Below, one piece after another: positions 54,601 through 63,048 of a stretch of 64,000 nucleotides of DNA. The notes beneath the pieces are model-generated. The model made no database searches. It was not told where the DNA came from and saw only the letters and a program-made list of their open reading frames with translations. The stretch's first letter is position 1. Each line of letters starts with the position of its first letter. This stretch comes from Candidatus Dechloromonas phosphorivorans. Its GTDB lineage: Bacteria > Pseudomonadota > Gammaproteobacteria > Burkholderiales > Rhodocyclaceae. The position numbers were made by a program, and so were the translations under genes. The stretch is taken from NCBI GenBank assembly GCA_016709495.1, contig JADJMS010000021.1, forward strand, positions 1 to 64,000, given 5' to 3'.

Positions 54601-56387
54601 AATTCCATTTCCGCGCCAAGCATTTCCTCCGGATAGCCGGTTTTTTCAGCGACGATGGTCATCATCAGCGCTTGCAGGTCGAGCGCAGGAGCGGCGGTCG
54701 GTTTGACGACTGCTGGGGCCGCTTGAACAACGGGTGCTGCAACAGGAGTTGGTACCGGAGTGGGTGCAATGACTGCTTGCGGAATGACTGCAGCAGGTTT
54801 TGCCGCCACCGTCTGAACCGGCGCTGCGACGTACTGTACGGGTGGCGCAACCGCCAACGCAGGTGCAGCGATGGGTTGTGCCAACGATGTTCCACCTAGC
54901 ATCTCGCCAAGACCGCTGAATGAGGATTCAGCAGTTTTCAGGAAGGCCATGTGGCTATCAGCCATAGCACGCTGATAAGCGGCATGAGCTTCGGCAGTTT
55001 GCCGCTGCGTTTCCTGGAAAGCATGCACCCAGGCCAGATTGGCTTCCGGTGCGACGCTGATTGCTGTAACGGGTTGAGTCATGGCTTGAGTTGTCGTTGC
55101 AGCTTGATGCTCAGCGGGAGCAGCCGGCGCAGGAACGGTGATGGTTTCACGGATAATGATTGGCTCCGGCAAAGCGCGCGGCGGGTTGGGCGGTGGCAGA
55201 TCCTTGGAGCCACCGGGCGGTGGGTAAGGGCGGCCGGAGTTGGCGCCGATGATCGGCATGGTCATCGCCGGCTTCTTGACTGGTTTGTCGGAGAGCGGTG
55301 CAAACTGTGTCCAGAGCGGCGCGAAATCAATCTTGATGCCCGCCAGCGCAAGGCGGCCAAGGCCTTCATGCAAGGTGCTGACGCCATGCTTGCCCTTGCG
55401 ATCCAGGCTAATGGCGCGGTGCGGACGATCACCGAGAATGCGCCCGACCAGTTCGGTCAGTACGCTACCGGCACCGACTTCAACAAAGGTGCGCACGCCG
55501 CGGGCGTACATCGCTTCAATTTGTTCAACGAAACGGACCGACTGAGCCAACTGCGCGGCGAGCTGTTCGCGTATCGCGGCCGGTTTTTTGGCATAGGTTG
55601 CAGCGGTGGCATTGCTATAAACGCCAAGTTGCGGCGCATTGATTTTCACGCCTTGCAGGAACTCGCCAAAGGGCAGGCTGGAACCGGCGACCAGCGGGCT
55701 GTGAAACGCAGTAGCAACTGGCAGGCGCTTGGCAGTCATGCCCTTGGCGGCCAGCGCCGCTTCGACCTTGGTGATTTCTTCAACCGAGCCGGAGAGCACA
55801 ACCTGAGTCGGTGAATTGTGATTGGCTACGACCACGTTGGCACCGCTTTCGGCGACTGCCGCACGCACTTCTTCAATCGTTTTGGCGACGGCAGTCATTG
55901 CGCCGGGGACGGCTGATGCATCACGCATCAGTTCACCACGGCGGCGCGCCACTTTAACCAAACTTTGCGCGTCAATAACGCCAGCTTCATGCAGCGCGGA
56001 AACCTCGCCGAAACTATGACCTGCAACACAAGCCGGGCGCACGCCGATTGTGTGCAAAATATTGGCCAGTGACTGGCTATGCACACCCAGTGCAGGCTGC
56101 GCCCATTCGGTGGCAGTCAGTTTTTTCTGCTGCGCATCACGGTCAGCATCGGTAAATACCGGTTTGGGGAAAACCACGTCATGCAGACGAGTGCCATCAA
56201 ACGGCAAATTGGCGGCATCGTCCCATGCATGACGTGCCGGGTCGAAAGCCATCGCCACTTCGGCACCCATGCCGACATATTGACTACCTTGACCCGGGAA
56301 GAGGAAGGCCAGCTCACCAGAATCTGTCGCACCGGTCGCGTAGTACACCGGTCGGAGTGGCATAAGCGGTACCCGGCGATTTTTCAA
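51675..56387 (-). CDS. Pfa2, second piece: malonyltransferase, five ACPs, ketoreductase
   Basis: Main part of Pfa2 (PfaA-like), about 1570 aa. The malonyl-CoA:ACP transacylase has FLFPGQGSQYVGMG and nucleophile GHSFGEVSAL. A Pro/Ala/Gln-rich linker leads to five near-identical ACP domains, each with LGIDSIKR. A large ketoreductase follows, with NADPH site SGGGRGVT and catalytic SSVAARSGNLGQCDYAMANE. No C-terminal dehydratase is present; the protein ends shortly after the KR. The TTG at 56387 is only where this frame opens. The gene starts at 57807 and the frame changes near 56350-56390. Confidence 0.92.
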   Translation of the reverse strand: MKNRRVPLMPLRPVYYATGATDSGELAFLFPGQGSQYVGMGAEVAMAFDPARHAWDDAANLPFDGTRLHDVVFPKPVFTDADRDAQQKKLTATEWAQPALGVHSQSLANILHTIGVRPACVAGHSFGEVSALHEAGVIDAQSLVKVARRRGELMRDASAVPGAMTAVAKTIEEVRAAVAESGANVVVANHNSPTQVVLSGSVEEITKVEAALAAKGMTAKRLPVATAFHSPLVAGSSLPFGEFLQGVKINAPQLGVYSNATAATYAKKPAAIREQLAAQLAQSVRFVEQIEAMYARGVRTFVEVGAGSVLTELVGRILGDRPHRAISLDRKGKHGVSTLHEGLGRLALAGIKIDFAPLWTQFAPLSDKPVKKPAMTMPIIGANSGRPYPPPGGSKDLPPPNPPRALPEPIIIRETITVPAPAAPAEHQAATTTQAMTQPVTAISVAPEANLAWVHAFQETQRQTAEAHAAYQRAMADSHMAFLKTAESSFSGLGEMLGGTSLAQPIAAPALAVAPPVQYVAAPVQTVAAKPAAVIPQAVIAPTPVPTPVAAPVVQAAPAVVKPTAAPALDLQALMMTIVAEKTGYPEEMLGAEMELEADLGIDSIKRVEILSAMRERAPSLPEVKPAELATLRTLGQIVDHMRAAGGAAFAASAPTAPVAAAPVASGVDLEALMMSIVAEKTGYPQEMLGAEMELEADLGIDSIKRVEILSAMREREPNLPEVKPAELATLRTLGQIVDHMRAAGGAAFAATPVTAPVAAAPAASGVDLEALMMSIVAEKTGYPQEMLGAHMELEADLGIDSIKRVEILSAMREREPNLPEVKPAELATLRTLGQIVEHMRAAGGAAFATSAAAAPVAPAPASSGVDLEALMMSIVAEKTGYPQEMLGAHMELEADLGIDSIKRVEILSAMREREPNLPEVKPAELATLRTLGQIVDHMRAAGGAAFAAAPAITAPAATQAAPMIDLEELMMSIVAEKTGYPQEMLGVHMELEADLGIDSIKRVEILSAMRERAPNLPEVKPAELALLRTLGQIIDHMRAAGEPASPITATAVAAAPQAAVERFSLREVAVNPVGTALPGILGAQRMVVTDDGAGVATAVVASLAKHGVKASVVDTVPADADAVVFLGGLRAVKTVDEAVAINREAFRACRSVAARMTNAGGAFVTVQDTGGDFGLSGANATRAFLGGVSALARTAALEWPQAAIKAIDLERIAGKGKKAPDTKALAEAIVGELLNGGTTLEVGLHADGRRTTLISVATASPSIPADNINSNSIIVASGGGRGVTAAALLALAKVKQPRFVLLGRTPMGDEPAELRSLNSDADLKRALMQRAQAEGRKATPAELNSQLSNLLAVREIRATLAALKAAGSEAQYVTVDVGNEAKLSAALENVRKTWGPITGLVHGAGVLADKLIAEKSDEQFDRVFDTKVSGLRALLAATAKDPLTAICLFSSVAARSGNLGQCDYAMANEVLNLVACTERARRGASCVVRAIGWGPWEGGMVTPSLKSHFEQMGVALIPLAIGAQRFVDEITGSNEDIMVVIGGAGDGALGIKVTPQATVGETNHAPALA
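53262..54680 (-). repeat. Five tandem ACP-coding repeats in pfa2
   Basis: Five direct repeats of about 295-300 bp, each encoding a carrier domain of ~75 aa (LMMSIVAEKTGYPQEML...LGIDSIKRVEILSAMRER...HMRAAG) plus an Ala/Pro/Val-rich spacer. Copies two to four are almost identical; the first (PEEMLGAEM) and the last (PQEMLGVHM) differ more. All five keep the modifiable serine. In PUFA synthases the number of tandem ACPs scales with product yield. Such near-identity also makes the stretch prone to recombination and to assembly collapse. Confidence 0.95.
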
Positions 56388-57807
56388 TCGTTGCGGCGGC
56401 CTGTGTCAATTTTTCTGCCAGTTCGCCAGCGTTCGCGGCGATGATGCCAAAGCCGAAGCTGGATACTGCAGCGCGGCGCGGATGGGCGCCATCGCGGATC
56501 CACGGGCGGCGCTGGGTGTTCAGATAAAATGGGCTTTGTTCGATTTCCAGCTTGGGATTCGGTCGATCAACCTTGATCGTCGGTGGCAGCACCTTGTGAT
56601 GCAGCGCCATAATCGCCTTGAACAGGCCGGCCGCACCAGCCGCTGCCTTGGCGTGACCGATTTGTGACTTGACCGTACCCAGCGCACACCATTGATTGTC
56701 TTCGCGCGCACCGCCGTAGGCGAGTTTCAAGCCGGCAAATTCGGCGGCATCGCCAGCCTTGGTGCCGGTACCATGCGCTTCAACCAGTTCAACGGTCTCC
56801 GGGCCAAAACCGGCGACTTCATAAGCCCGGCGCAGCGAACGCGCCTGACCTTCGGGCAAGGGGGCGTAAACGCTGTTGGCGCGTCCATCCGATGCTGAAC
56901 CGATGCCGCTGATCACCGCATAGACGCGATCACCGTCGCGCTCGGCATCGTCAAGGCGCTTGAGCGCCATCATCGCGATACCTTCGCCGAGCAGGGTGCC
57001 GTCAGCGGCATCCGAGAACGGCCGGCAATCACCGGTCGGCGAAAGCGCCGGCGTCTTGCTGAAGCACATGTACATGAAAATGTCGTTCATCGCATCGACA
57101 CCGCCGGTGATGACAAGATCAGACTGCCCCAACTGCAATTCGTTGATGCCCATCGAAACGGCGGCCAGCGAACTGGCGCAGGCCGCATCAGTCACGGCAT
57201 TGGTGCCGCGCAAGTCAAAACGGTTGGCGATACGGCCGGCAACCACGTTGCCGAGCAGGCCGGGGAATGAGGATTCCTGCCAGGGGGTGTAGCTATTAGC
57301 AATACGACCGCAGATTTCCTGCGCTTCAGTTTCCGGAATGCCACTTTCGCGCAGTGCTTTCAGCCAGATCGGTTTTTGCAGGCGGCTGACCATGTTGCCC
57401 AGCAGTTCCTGTGCCGAGGTAACGCCGAGCAGCACGCTGATCCGCTCGCGATCCATGGAGGCAAACTGGCCTTGTGAGGCATCATCAAGCACTTTTTGGG
57501 CAAGGATCAAGGCCAGGATTTGCGCCGTGTCGGTGGCCGGGACGATGCTTGGCGGCACACCAAATTCCAAAGGATCGAAATCGACCGCCGGCATGAAGCC
57601 GCCGCGCTTGGCGTAAGTCTTGTCGAGCGCCTTCGGATCGGGATCGTAATAGTCATCGATCAACCAGTGCGATGCCGGCACATCGGTAATCAGATCCTTA
57701 CCGGAGAGAATATCGTTCCAGAAACCGCGACTATCGGTCGAGCCTGGGAACAGAGCGCTGACGCCGACGACGGCGATGGGGATTTGCTGGCGATTGATTT
57801 TGGACAT
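56314..57807 (-). CDS. Pfa2, first piece: ketosynthase domain
   Basis: N-terminal ketosynthase of Pfa2 (PfaA-like). Active-site Cys in DAACASSLAAVSMG (about residue 212), VEAHGTGTKAGDAAEF and KSQIGHAKAAAGAAG, so the Cys-His-His triad is complete. After VSSFGFG the expected GTNFH-type C-terminal block is missing and the sequence jumps to IIAANAGELAEKL. This looks like an in-frame loss of some tens of codons. The frame then slips near 56350-56390 into the AT-ACP-KR piece. It starts with ATG 66 bp after the pfa1 stop. Confidence 0.9.
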   Translation of the reverse strand: MSKINRQQIPIAVVGVSALFPGSTDSRGFWNDILSGKDLITDVPASHWLIDDYYDPDPKALDKTYAKRGGFMPAVDFDPLEFGVPPSIVPATDTAQILALILAQKVLDDASQGQFASMDRERISVLLGVTSAQELLGNMVSRLQKPIWLKALRESGIPETEAQEICGRIANSYTPWQESSFPGLLGNVVAGRIANRFDLRGTNAVTDAACASSLAAVSMGINELQLGQSDLVITGGVDAMNDIFMYMCFSKTPALSPTGDCRPFSDAADGTLLGEGIAMMALKRLDDAERDGDRVYAVISGIGSASDGRANSVYAPLPEGQARSLRRAYEVAGFGPETVELVEAHGTGTKAGDAAEFAGLKLAYGGAREDNQWCALGTVKSQIGHAKAAAGAAGLFKAIMALHHKVLPPTIKVDRPNPKLEIEQSPFYLNTQRRPWIRDGAHPRRAAVSSFGFGIIAANAGELAEKLTQAAATIEKSPGTAYATPTGVLRDRCDRFW

Positions 57808-57873
57808 GAAAAATGATCTCGATTGCGTTGGCAGCGCTCGGCTGCAATAAAGTCGTCAGAGAAAAATGGAAAT

Positions 57874-59490
57874 TCAGGAAAGCGGGCGGGGCTGGAACTG
57901 GAAGGCCGTGGTAGGTACAGGCAAGCCATAACTCCGCAACTGGCTGGCACGGGTAATCACCGCAGCGCCCTCAAGCAGATTCAAAGCAATCTGCACTACC
58001 GAGCGATTTTTTGGCTCAGCAAGGAATGAGCCTGCAGCCCAACGGTTGAAAGCGCCCATCGCCGGACCTGACCAGATCTGATAGTCGGCACGCCGTGAAG
58101 CTTCACCATCAATTGCCCACTTGCTGGCCTTGCCCAGATACCAGCGGAAAACCAGCGCCATGCGGTGCTTGGGATCGGCTTCGGCGCGAGCTACTTCAGC
58201 GGCATCGCGCTTTTGCCAGAAACCCTTGGTTTCGGCCCAGATTTCGTCGAAGGTCGCGTGCAGCACGTCGTGTTCGAGTTTGGTCCTGAGTTCAGCCGGA
58301 ATTGCCTCCAGCGAGGCGTTTGAATGCCATGCCTCATAAAGCTTGGCCGAACGCACACCAAACATCGTGCCGCGCTTGAGCACCTGCAGCTTGACGCCAA
58401 GCTCGAACATGTCAGCGGCTGGTGCCATGATCACATCGGCGACATCCGCTTCGGCGAGCATTACCTTGCCAACTTCAGACAGACCGGATTCAACGGCGGC
58501 CTGATTGACCGAACCGGTCACGACATAGGCTGCACCCATGGCGAAAGCCGCCGCCAGAGAACCGGGCGTACCCAAGCCACCGGCTGCACCAATACGGATT
58601 GGGCGGTCATAAGCGTACTTAACTACCAGTTCATCACGCAAAGCCATGATCGTCGGAAACAGCGCAACCAATAATTGATTGTCTGTATGGCCGCCGCTAT
58701 CGGCTTCGACCGTAACATCCTCGGCGACCGGTATTTTTGCAGCCAGTTCGGCTTCTGTTACGGTCAACAGCCTATCGGCCACCAATTTTTGGAGGATGTC
58801 GGCAGGTGCTGGTGACATGAAGCGTATCGCCACTTCACGTCGGGAAATTTTGGCAAACACGCGGCGCTTGCGGACGATGCGGCCATTTGCGTCGAGATGC
58901 AGGCCGGCAGCCGCGCAACGCACAATCGCCGGGGTCAGCCCCATGAAGGCCGAGGCGGAAACGATAGGCACGCCCTTGTGTATCAGCAGGTCAGCTACGC
59001 GGTTTTCAAGCCCAAGCTCATTGGGCGAGTGGATCAGATTGACGCCCCACGGCAGTCGGTCGCCCAGCGTGCTGACTAATTCATCAACCGCTTCCTCAAC
59101 ACGCGGATAACCCAGCCCGCCAGCGCCAAAAAAACCAACCATGCCGGCCTTGGCCATGGCGATGCACATGCGCGTTGTTGTGATGCCATTCGCCATCTCG
59201 CCAACAACGTAGGGGAAGCGGACACCATGCACCTCGCAAAACGAGCGATCACCCAGCCATTCCGGGTAAGTCGCCGGTAGCGTCGCCAGCAAGGGTAAAT
59301 CGCCAGCAGCAGGCGTTGTCACCACCGCCCCCTCGGTAGCCAGCCCGATACGTGCCCGCGTAGTATCACCAACAATATGCAGCGGCTGTCGGATCTGGGT
59401 CAGCAATTGATTGATTGCCGATTGCTCGAATACGGGAGAATGGGAGCCTGGCCGCCAATGGCCAACAGCATTTAGTGCAGAGGACTTCAC
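57874..59490 (-). CDS. Pfa1/PfaD-type FMN-dependent enoyl reductase
   Basis: Trans-acting enoyl reductase of the PUFA synthase, 538 aa, nitronate monooxygenase-like TIM barrel. Visible segments: YVVGEMANGITTTRMCIAMAKAGMVGFFGAGGLGY, EADSGGHTDNQ (FMN/catalytic region) and IRIGAAGGLGTPGSLAAAFAMGAAYVVTGSVNQA. GTG start at 59490. It is the first gene of the operon pfa1-pfa2-pfa3-PPTase, the same order as in terrestrial myxobacteria, where the reductase comes first. It holds one exact copy (58757) and one near copy (58705) of the dispersed 12-mer. Confidence 0.94.
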   Translation of the reverse strand: MKSSALNAVGHWRPGSHSPVFEQSAINQLLTQIRQPLHIVGDTTRARIGLATEGAVVTTPAAGDLPLLATLPATYPEWLGDRSFCEVHGVRFPYVVGEMANGITTTRMCIAMAKAGMVGFFGAGGLGYPRVEEAVDELVSTLGDRLPWGVNLIHSPNELGLENRVADLLIHKGVPIVSASAFMGLTPAIVRCAAAGLHLDANGRIVRKRRVFAKISRREVAIRFMSPAPADILQKLVADRLLTVTEAELAAKIPVAEDVTVEADSGGHTDNQLLVALFPTIMALRDELVVKYAYDRPIRIGAAGGLGTPGSLAAAFAMGAAYVVTGSVNQAAVESGLSEVGKVMLAEADVADVIMAPAADMFELGVKLQVLKRGTMFGVRSAKLYEAWHSNASLEAIPAELRTKLEHDVLHATFDEIWAETKGFWQKRDAAEVARAEADPKHRMALVFRWYLGKASKWAIDGEASRRADYQIWSGPAMGAFNRWAAGSFLAEPKNRSVVQIALNLLEGAAVITRASQLRSYGLPVPTTAFQFQPRPLS

Positions 59491-59723
59491 ATTTCACCTA
59501 ACAAGAAAAAATACTTATCAAAAGCAATCAGAAAGCGGGAAAATGCGCCGACACAGGAGGGCATTCGCTATCCCGGAAAAGACAAGGGGCAGCGGAAAAT
59601 TTGGAAACTTCTTGTACTCGGGTAGCGGGCAGCGCGTAGTATAGCCAATACAATACAATCGTCTATACAGTTGCGCATTAATTGGTTTATTTTAATGATT
59701 CAGTGTTTCATTCGAGGGAATTC
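59491..59723. promoter_or_regulatory. Divergent promoter region between pfa1 and the TetR gene
   Basis: A 233-bp gap from which pfa1 and the FabR-like regulator gene are read in opposite directions. An inverted repeat GTATAG-N18-CTATAC (59639-59668) surrounds CAATACAATACAAT and is the best operator candidate. The surrounding AT-rich bases (ATTAATTGG, TTTATTTTAATG) suit promoters, but no exact -35/-10 pair is assigned. Control of both directions by the TetR protein is inferred from the layout. Confidence 0.5.
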
Positions 59724-60380
59724 ATGAGCAGCATCCCTGCAAAAAAATCATTGGTTTCACCTGGCCGCAAGCCGATGATTTCCCGCGAGGACATCATCGC
59801 TGCCGCCCTGAAGTTGCTGGGGCCAAGTCGTAGCGTCTCAACGCTGAGTTTGCGAGAAGTAGCGCGTGAAGCCGGGATCGCGCCGAACAGCTTTTATCGT
59901 CACTTTCGTGACATGGACGAACTGGCCGTAGCGCTCATCGACATGGCTGGCGAATCCTTGCGCCAAATTATCGGCGATGCGCGTCAGCGAGCCACATTGG
60001 AAGTCAGCGTCGTGCAAAGTTGCACAGATGCCTTCATGGAGCAACTGCGCGCTGATGACCGTCTCCTGCACATTTTGTTGCGCGAAGGCACTGTCGGGTC
60101 GGATGCCTTCAAACGGGCAGTGGAAAGGCAGTTGAGCTTTTTTGAAGAGGAGCTAGGCCAGGATTTGATTCGCCTGGCGGCGCTCAAGGGATCTGGTTTA
60201 TGTCAACCCGCACTGACAGCCAAAGCGATTACCCGGCTGGTTTTCACCATGGGTGCAACGGTGCTTGATCTGCCAAGAGACAAGCAGGATGAACTCGCAG
60301 CACAGATCGTCAAGATGGTTCGCATGATCATTGCCGGTACGCAAACTTTGGCGGCAATCGGCGCAAAAAAGACTGATTGA
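59724..60380 (+). CDS. TetR-family regulator, FabR-like
   Basis: A 218-aa TetR regulator. The HTH reads STLSLREVAREAGIAPNSFYRHFRDMDELAVALID, nearly the FabR recognition helix region, and the ligand domain keeps the FabR pattern (LRQIIGDARQRA, FMEQLRADDRLLHILLREGT). FabR represses unsaturated fatty-acid genes in enterobacteria in response to unsaturated versus saturated acyl-ACP or acyl-CoA. Here the gene diverges from pfa1 and converges with oleD, so it probably controls the pfa operon, perhaps also ole. The ATG at 59724 follows GAGGGAA; the upstream in-frame start is not used. Confidence 0.88.
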   Translation: MSSIPAKKSLVSPGRKPMISREDIIAAALKLLGPSRSVSTLSLREVAREAGIAPNSFYRHFRDMDELAVALIDMAGESLRQIIGDARQRATLEVSVVQSCTDAFMEQLRADDRLLHILLREGTVGSDAFKRAVERQLSFFEEELGQDLIRLAALKGSGLCQPALTAKAITRLVFTMGATVLDLPRDKQDELAAQIVKMVRMIIAGTQTLAAIGAKKTD

Positions 60381-60389
60381 TTAGCGTTG

Positions 60390-61375
60390 TTATGCGCCGC
60401 GCAACGATTGCTTCAGTATCTGCAAACCCTGAGTAACACTGATCAAGGGCGCGTAGCCAAGATCACGTTTTGCTGCTGAAATGTCGTACCAGTGAGCAGT
60501 GGCAAGTTGCTTGGCAACAAAGCGGGTCATCATCGGCTCATCCTGCCTGCCCAATACCTTCCAGATGATTTCCATGACCGCACCCACGGCATAGGCAGCT
60601 TGCGGGGAGATCGATTTCTCGCAAGGCGGCAGACCTCCCGCCTTCAAAATCCCGTTGATCAGATCACGCTGCGGCATGGGTTCGCCCTGCGTAATGAAAT
60701 AGGCATTGCCGGCGCAGGCAGCCCCCGGCGCAATTCGGTCGAGCGCTAGAAGGTGCGCGTCAACGGCATTGTCGATATAAACCGAATCAATCAGTTTCAG
60801 CCCCTTGCCGACCAGCCGCAAACGCCCGATTTTCCCGCGCGCCAGAATGCGCGCAGTCAATTGGGGTCGTGCGGCCCCCAGATAAGGTGTGGCCGGAGGG
60901 CAACGGTGCCGAGTTCAGTGGAGTTGGCTGAGCGGACCAGCTGTTCGGCTTCGGCTTTAGTAGCGGGATAGGCAATCTCGAAATGGGTGGCGAGCGGAAT
61001 GCTTTCATCAACGCCCTCAATGTCACCACCGGCATGGATAACCGATGGCGTGCTGGTATAAACCAGTCGCCTGATATTGTTCGCCAGGCAAGCTTCAATG
61101 ATATTGCGCGTACCGAGAACGTTGGCGCGATAGTAGTCCTCTTGAGGGCCCCAGACGCCCGTCTTGGCGGCAATGTGGATTACCGCCTCGCAAGTCTGAG
61201 CGGCCTGGATGACAGCATCACGATCAGCCAGATCGGCATGGACAATATCGACCCCCAGCTTACGCAGGTCAGGGGAGTCCTCCCGCTGCAGTGAGCGTAC
61301 GGTTTCACCTCGAGCCACGAGGCGACGCACGACGGCGCCACCGAGAAAGCCACTGCCACCGGTAACCAGAATCAA
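60390..61375 (-). CDS. oleD: OleD-type NAD(P)H-dependent 2-alkyl-3-ketoalkanoate reductase (frame-broken)
   Basis: Short-chain/extended dehydrogenase that reduces the OleA product 2-alkyl-3-keto acid to the 2-alkyl-3-hydroxy acid. Rossmann motif ILVTGGSGFLGGAVVRRL at the N-terminus and catalytic YPATK (Tyr-x3-Lys) near residue 137. TTG start overlapping the oleC stop. The frame breaks at 60863-60866, where GACCCCAATTG should be GACCCCCAATTG (one C lost). Restored, LIWGPHDP continues QLTARILARGKIGR to the stop at 60390, about 330 aa. Last gene of the ole operon. Confidence 0.9.
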
Positions 61376-63039
61376 GACAGTTTTTCCTGCGCCCAGTCAG
61401 CCAGTTTTTCACGGCCAATCTTGGCGTTATGACGGATATCGACGGGAAAGCCCGGATGAATCAGGAAATGAGAGATGCCTTGGGTTGGGGCGAACTTTGC
61501 GCCCAATAACTTCATTGACGCGAAAAGTTCTTGCTCGTTCAGGGGCTTAGCCTCGTGACTAAGTTCAATGCAAAGCACGGGAACACGCACTCCAGCAATT
61601 CTTGCGCTGACCAAAGCGGTACGAAAGACAGCCTGATGCGTATTGAAAATTTCTTCGACTGGCGCCGAAAAGAGCCTTCTATCGGCCAGTTCAACGCGGT
61701 GAGATTTGCGTCCACAGAACCAAAGGCGACCTTCGGCATCGAAGTAACCAACGTCACCCATGCGATGCACAGTTTGGCCATCCCGATCAATCTTGGCCAG
61801 CCGAGTTGCTTCCGGGCGACCAAAATAGGCGGCAGTCACGGTGGGGCCGAGCACTGTAATTTCGCCAATCTCGCCAACCGGCAATTCCTGTACTTTAGAC
61901 CACTCGGTCAGCGCTTCATCCGTAATTTCAATGATCCGCACATCGTTCGGCGGCACGATACGACCGACACACACGCCAGCACCGATATTCGTAAATTGAC
62001 GGGTGCAAGCAAGAATGTCGCGACTGCTGATGTTGGCGACGGGGAGGGCTTCGGTGGCACCGTAGGGAGTAAAAATCTCGGCGCCGGGCGGCAGCATTTG
62101 CTGCATCCGCTCCAGGGTAACGGCGGGCACAGGCGCGCCAGCAGACAATATTCGTTTCACAGTCGGCCATTGCACCCCGTGTTCAACGCCGTGGCGGCTC
62201 ACCGTGTTCAACAGGGCAGGGGAGGCGAAAACATTGGTGACTCCCCAATCCTCGATGGCAGCTTTGATTTTTTCAGGATCAACCTTGGCCGGACAGGTGA
62301 AATCCATGTCCGGAACGATGGTCGTCATGCCCAATGCCGGGTCGAACAGGGCGAACAACGGGAAGGTTGGCAGATCGATTTCGCCGGGCTGGATGCCATA
62401 GGTTTGCCGTATCAATTCAACCTGAGCCATGAAATTGCCGTGGCTATACACCACCCCCTTGGCTATGCCGGTGCTGCCACTGGTGAACAGGATGGCTGCC
62501 GTTTCATCGGCTTGGGTGTTTTCCAGAAACGGGCTGCTTCCCGTTCCCAGAGCGGCCACCTTGGCGAGTGTCATCCCACCCCAGCACCAGCGCGTTCCTA
62601 CCGTAACTAGGTGGCGGATGGTTTTGCGGCCCCATCCGAGCACAATCCGTGCCGCATGGGCAGCTGGAATGCCGATGAACGCTTCCGGTTCGACTTCAGC
62701 CAGGCAGGTCTTGAGTTGTTTTAGGCCGAGGCCAGGGTCGATCATCACCGGGACGATGCCGGCCTTGAACAAGGCGAAAGTCAGGGCAAAAAATTCCAGG
62801 CTGGGTTTGACCATCAACACGGTGCGCATGCCCCGGGTCAGCCCAGCTGCCCTCAGCCCACGGGCGATAACATCGCTTTGCACATCCAGTTGCTGGTAGG
62901 TGAGCCGTGAGTATGTGCGGCGACCATCATGGTCAAACCCAGTGGGAAAAACCACCGCCAGCGTCTGCGGTTGCAGCCGTGCCATCTTTGGCAGGGCGGC
63001 GGCAATGTTGCAGACGCCAGAATCGAGGGCATCGGTCAT
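61372..63039 (-). CDS. oleC: OleC-type beta-lactone synthetase (AMP-binding)
   Basis: Adenylate-forming enzyme of 555 aa that by family converts 2-alkyl-3-hydroxy acids to cis-beta-lactones. AMP-binding motifs: ILFTSGSTGIAKGVVYSHGNF (~190-210), TPYGATEALPV (~330), MGDVGYFDAEGRLWFCGRKSHRV (~430-450). OleC rather than an acyl-CoA ligase is inferred from its place between oleB and oleD. It starts 9 bp after oleB and overlaps oleD by TTGA. Confidence 0.92.
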   Translation of the reverse strand: MTDALDSGVCNIAAALPKMARLQPQTLAVVFPTGFDHDGRRTYSRLTYQQLDVQSDVIARGLRAAGLTRGMRTVLMVKPSLEFFALTFALFKAGIVPVMIDPGLGLKQLKTCLAEVEPEAFIGIPAAHAARIVLGWGRKTIRHLVTVGTRWCWGGMTLAKVAALGTGSSPFLENTQADETAAILFTSGSTGIAKGVVYSHGNFMAQVELIRQTYGIQPGEIDLPTFPLFALFDPALGMTTIVPDMDFTCPAKVDPEKIKAAIEDWGVTNVFASPALLNTVSRHGVEHGVQWPTVKRILSAGAPVPAVTLERMQQMLPPGAEIFTPYGATEALPVANISSRDILACTRQFTNIGAGVCVGRIVPPNDVRIIEITDEALTEWSKVQELPVGEIGEITVLGPTVTAAYFGRPEATRLAKIDRDGQTVHRMGDVGYFDAEGRLWFCGRKSHRVELADRRLFSAPVEEIFNTHQAVFRTALVSARIAGVRVPVLCIELSHEAKPLNEQELFASMKLLGAKFAPTQGISHFLIHPGFPVDIRHNAKIGREKLADWAQEKLS

Positions 63040-63048
63040 GCAGAGCGT

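Noticed and set aside
53262..54680. Regular ~300-bp direct repeats considered as a CRISPR-like or satellite array
   Set aside because: They are coding, in frame, and each encodes an ACP domain with the LGIDSIKR motif.
54951..55814. A 287-codon plus-strand frame opposite pfa2
   Set aside because: Antisense to the linker and acyltransferase of Pfa2, with no recognisable domain.
61531..62610. A 359-codon plus-strand frame opposite oleC
   Set aside because: The minus-strand oleC has clear AMP-binding motifs; this frame has none.
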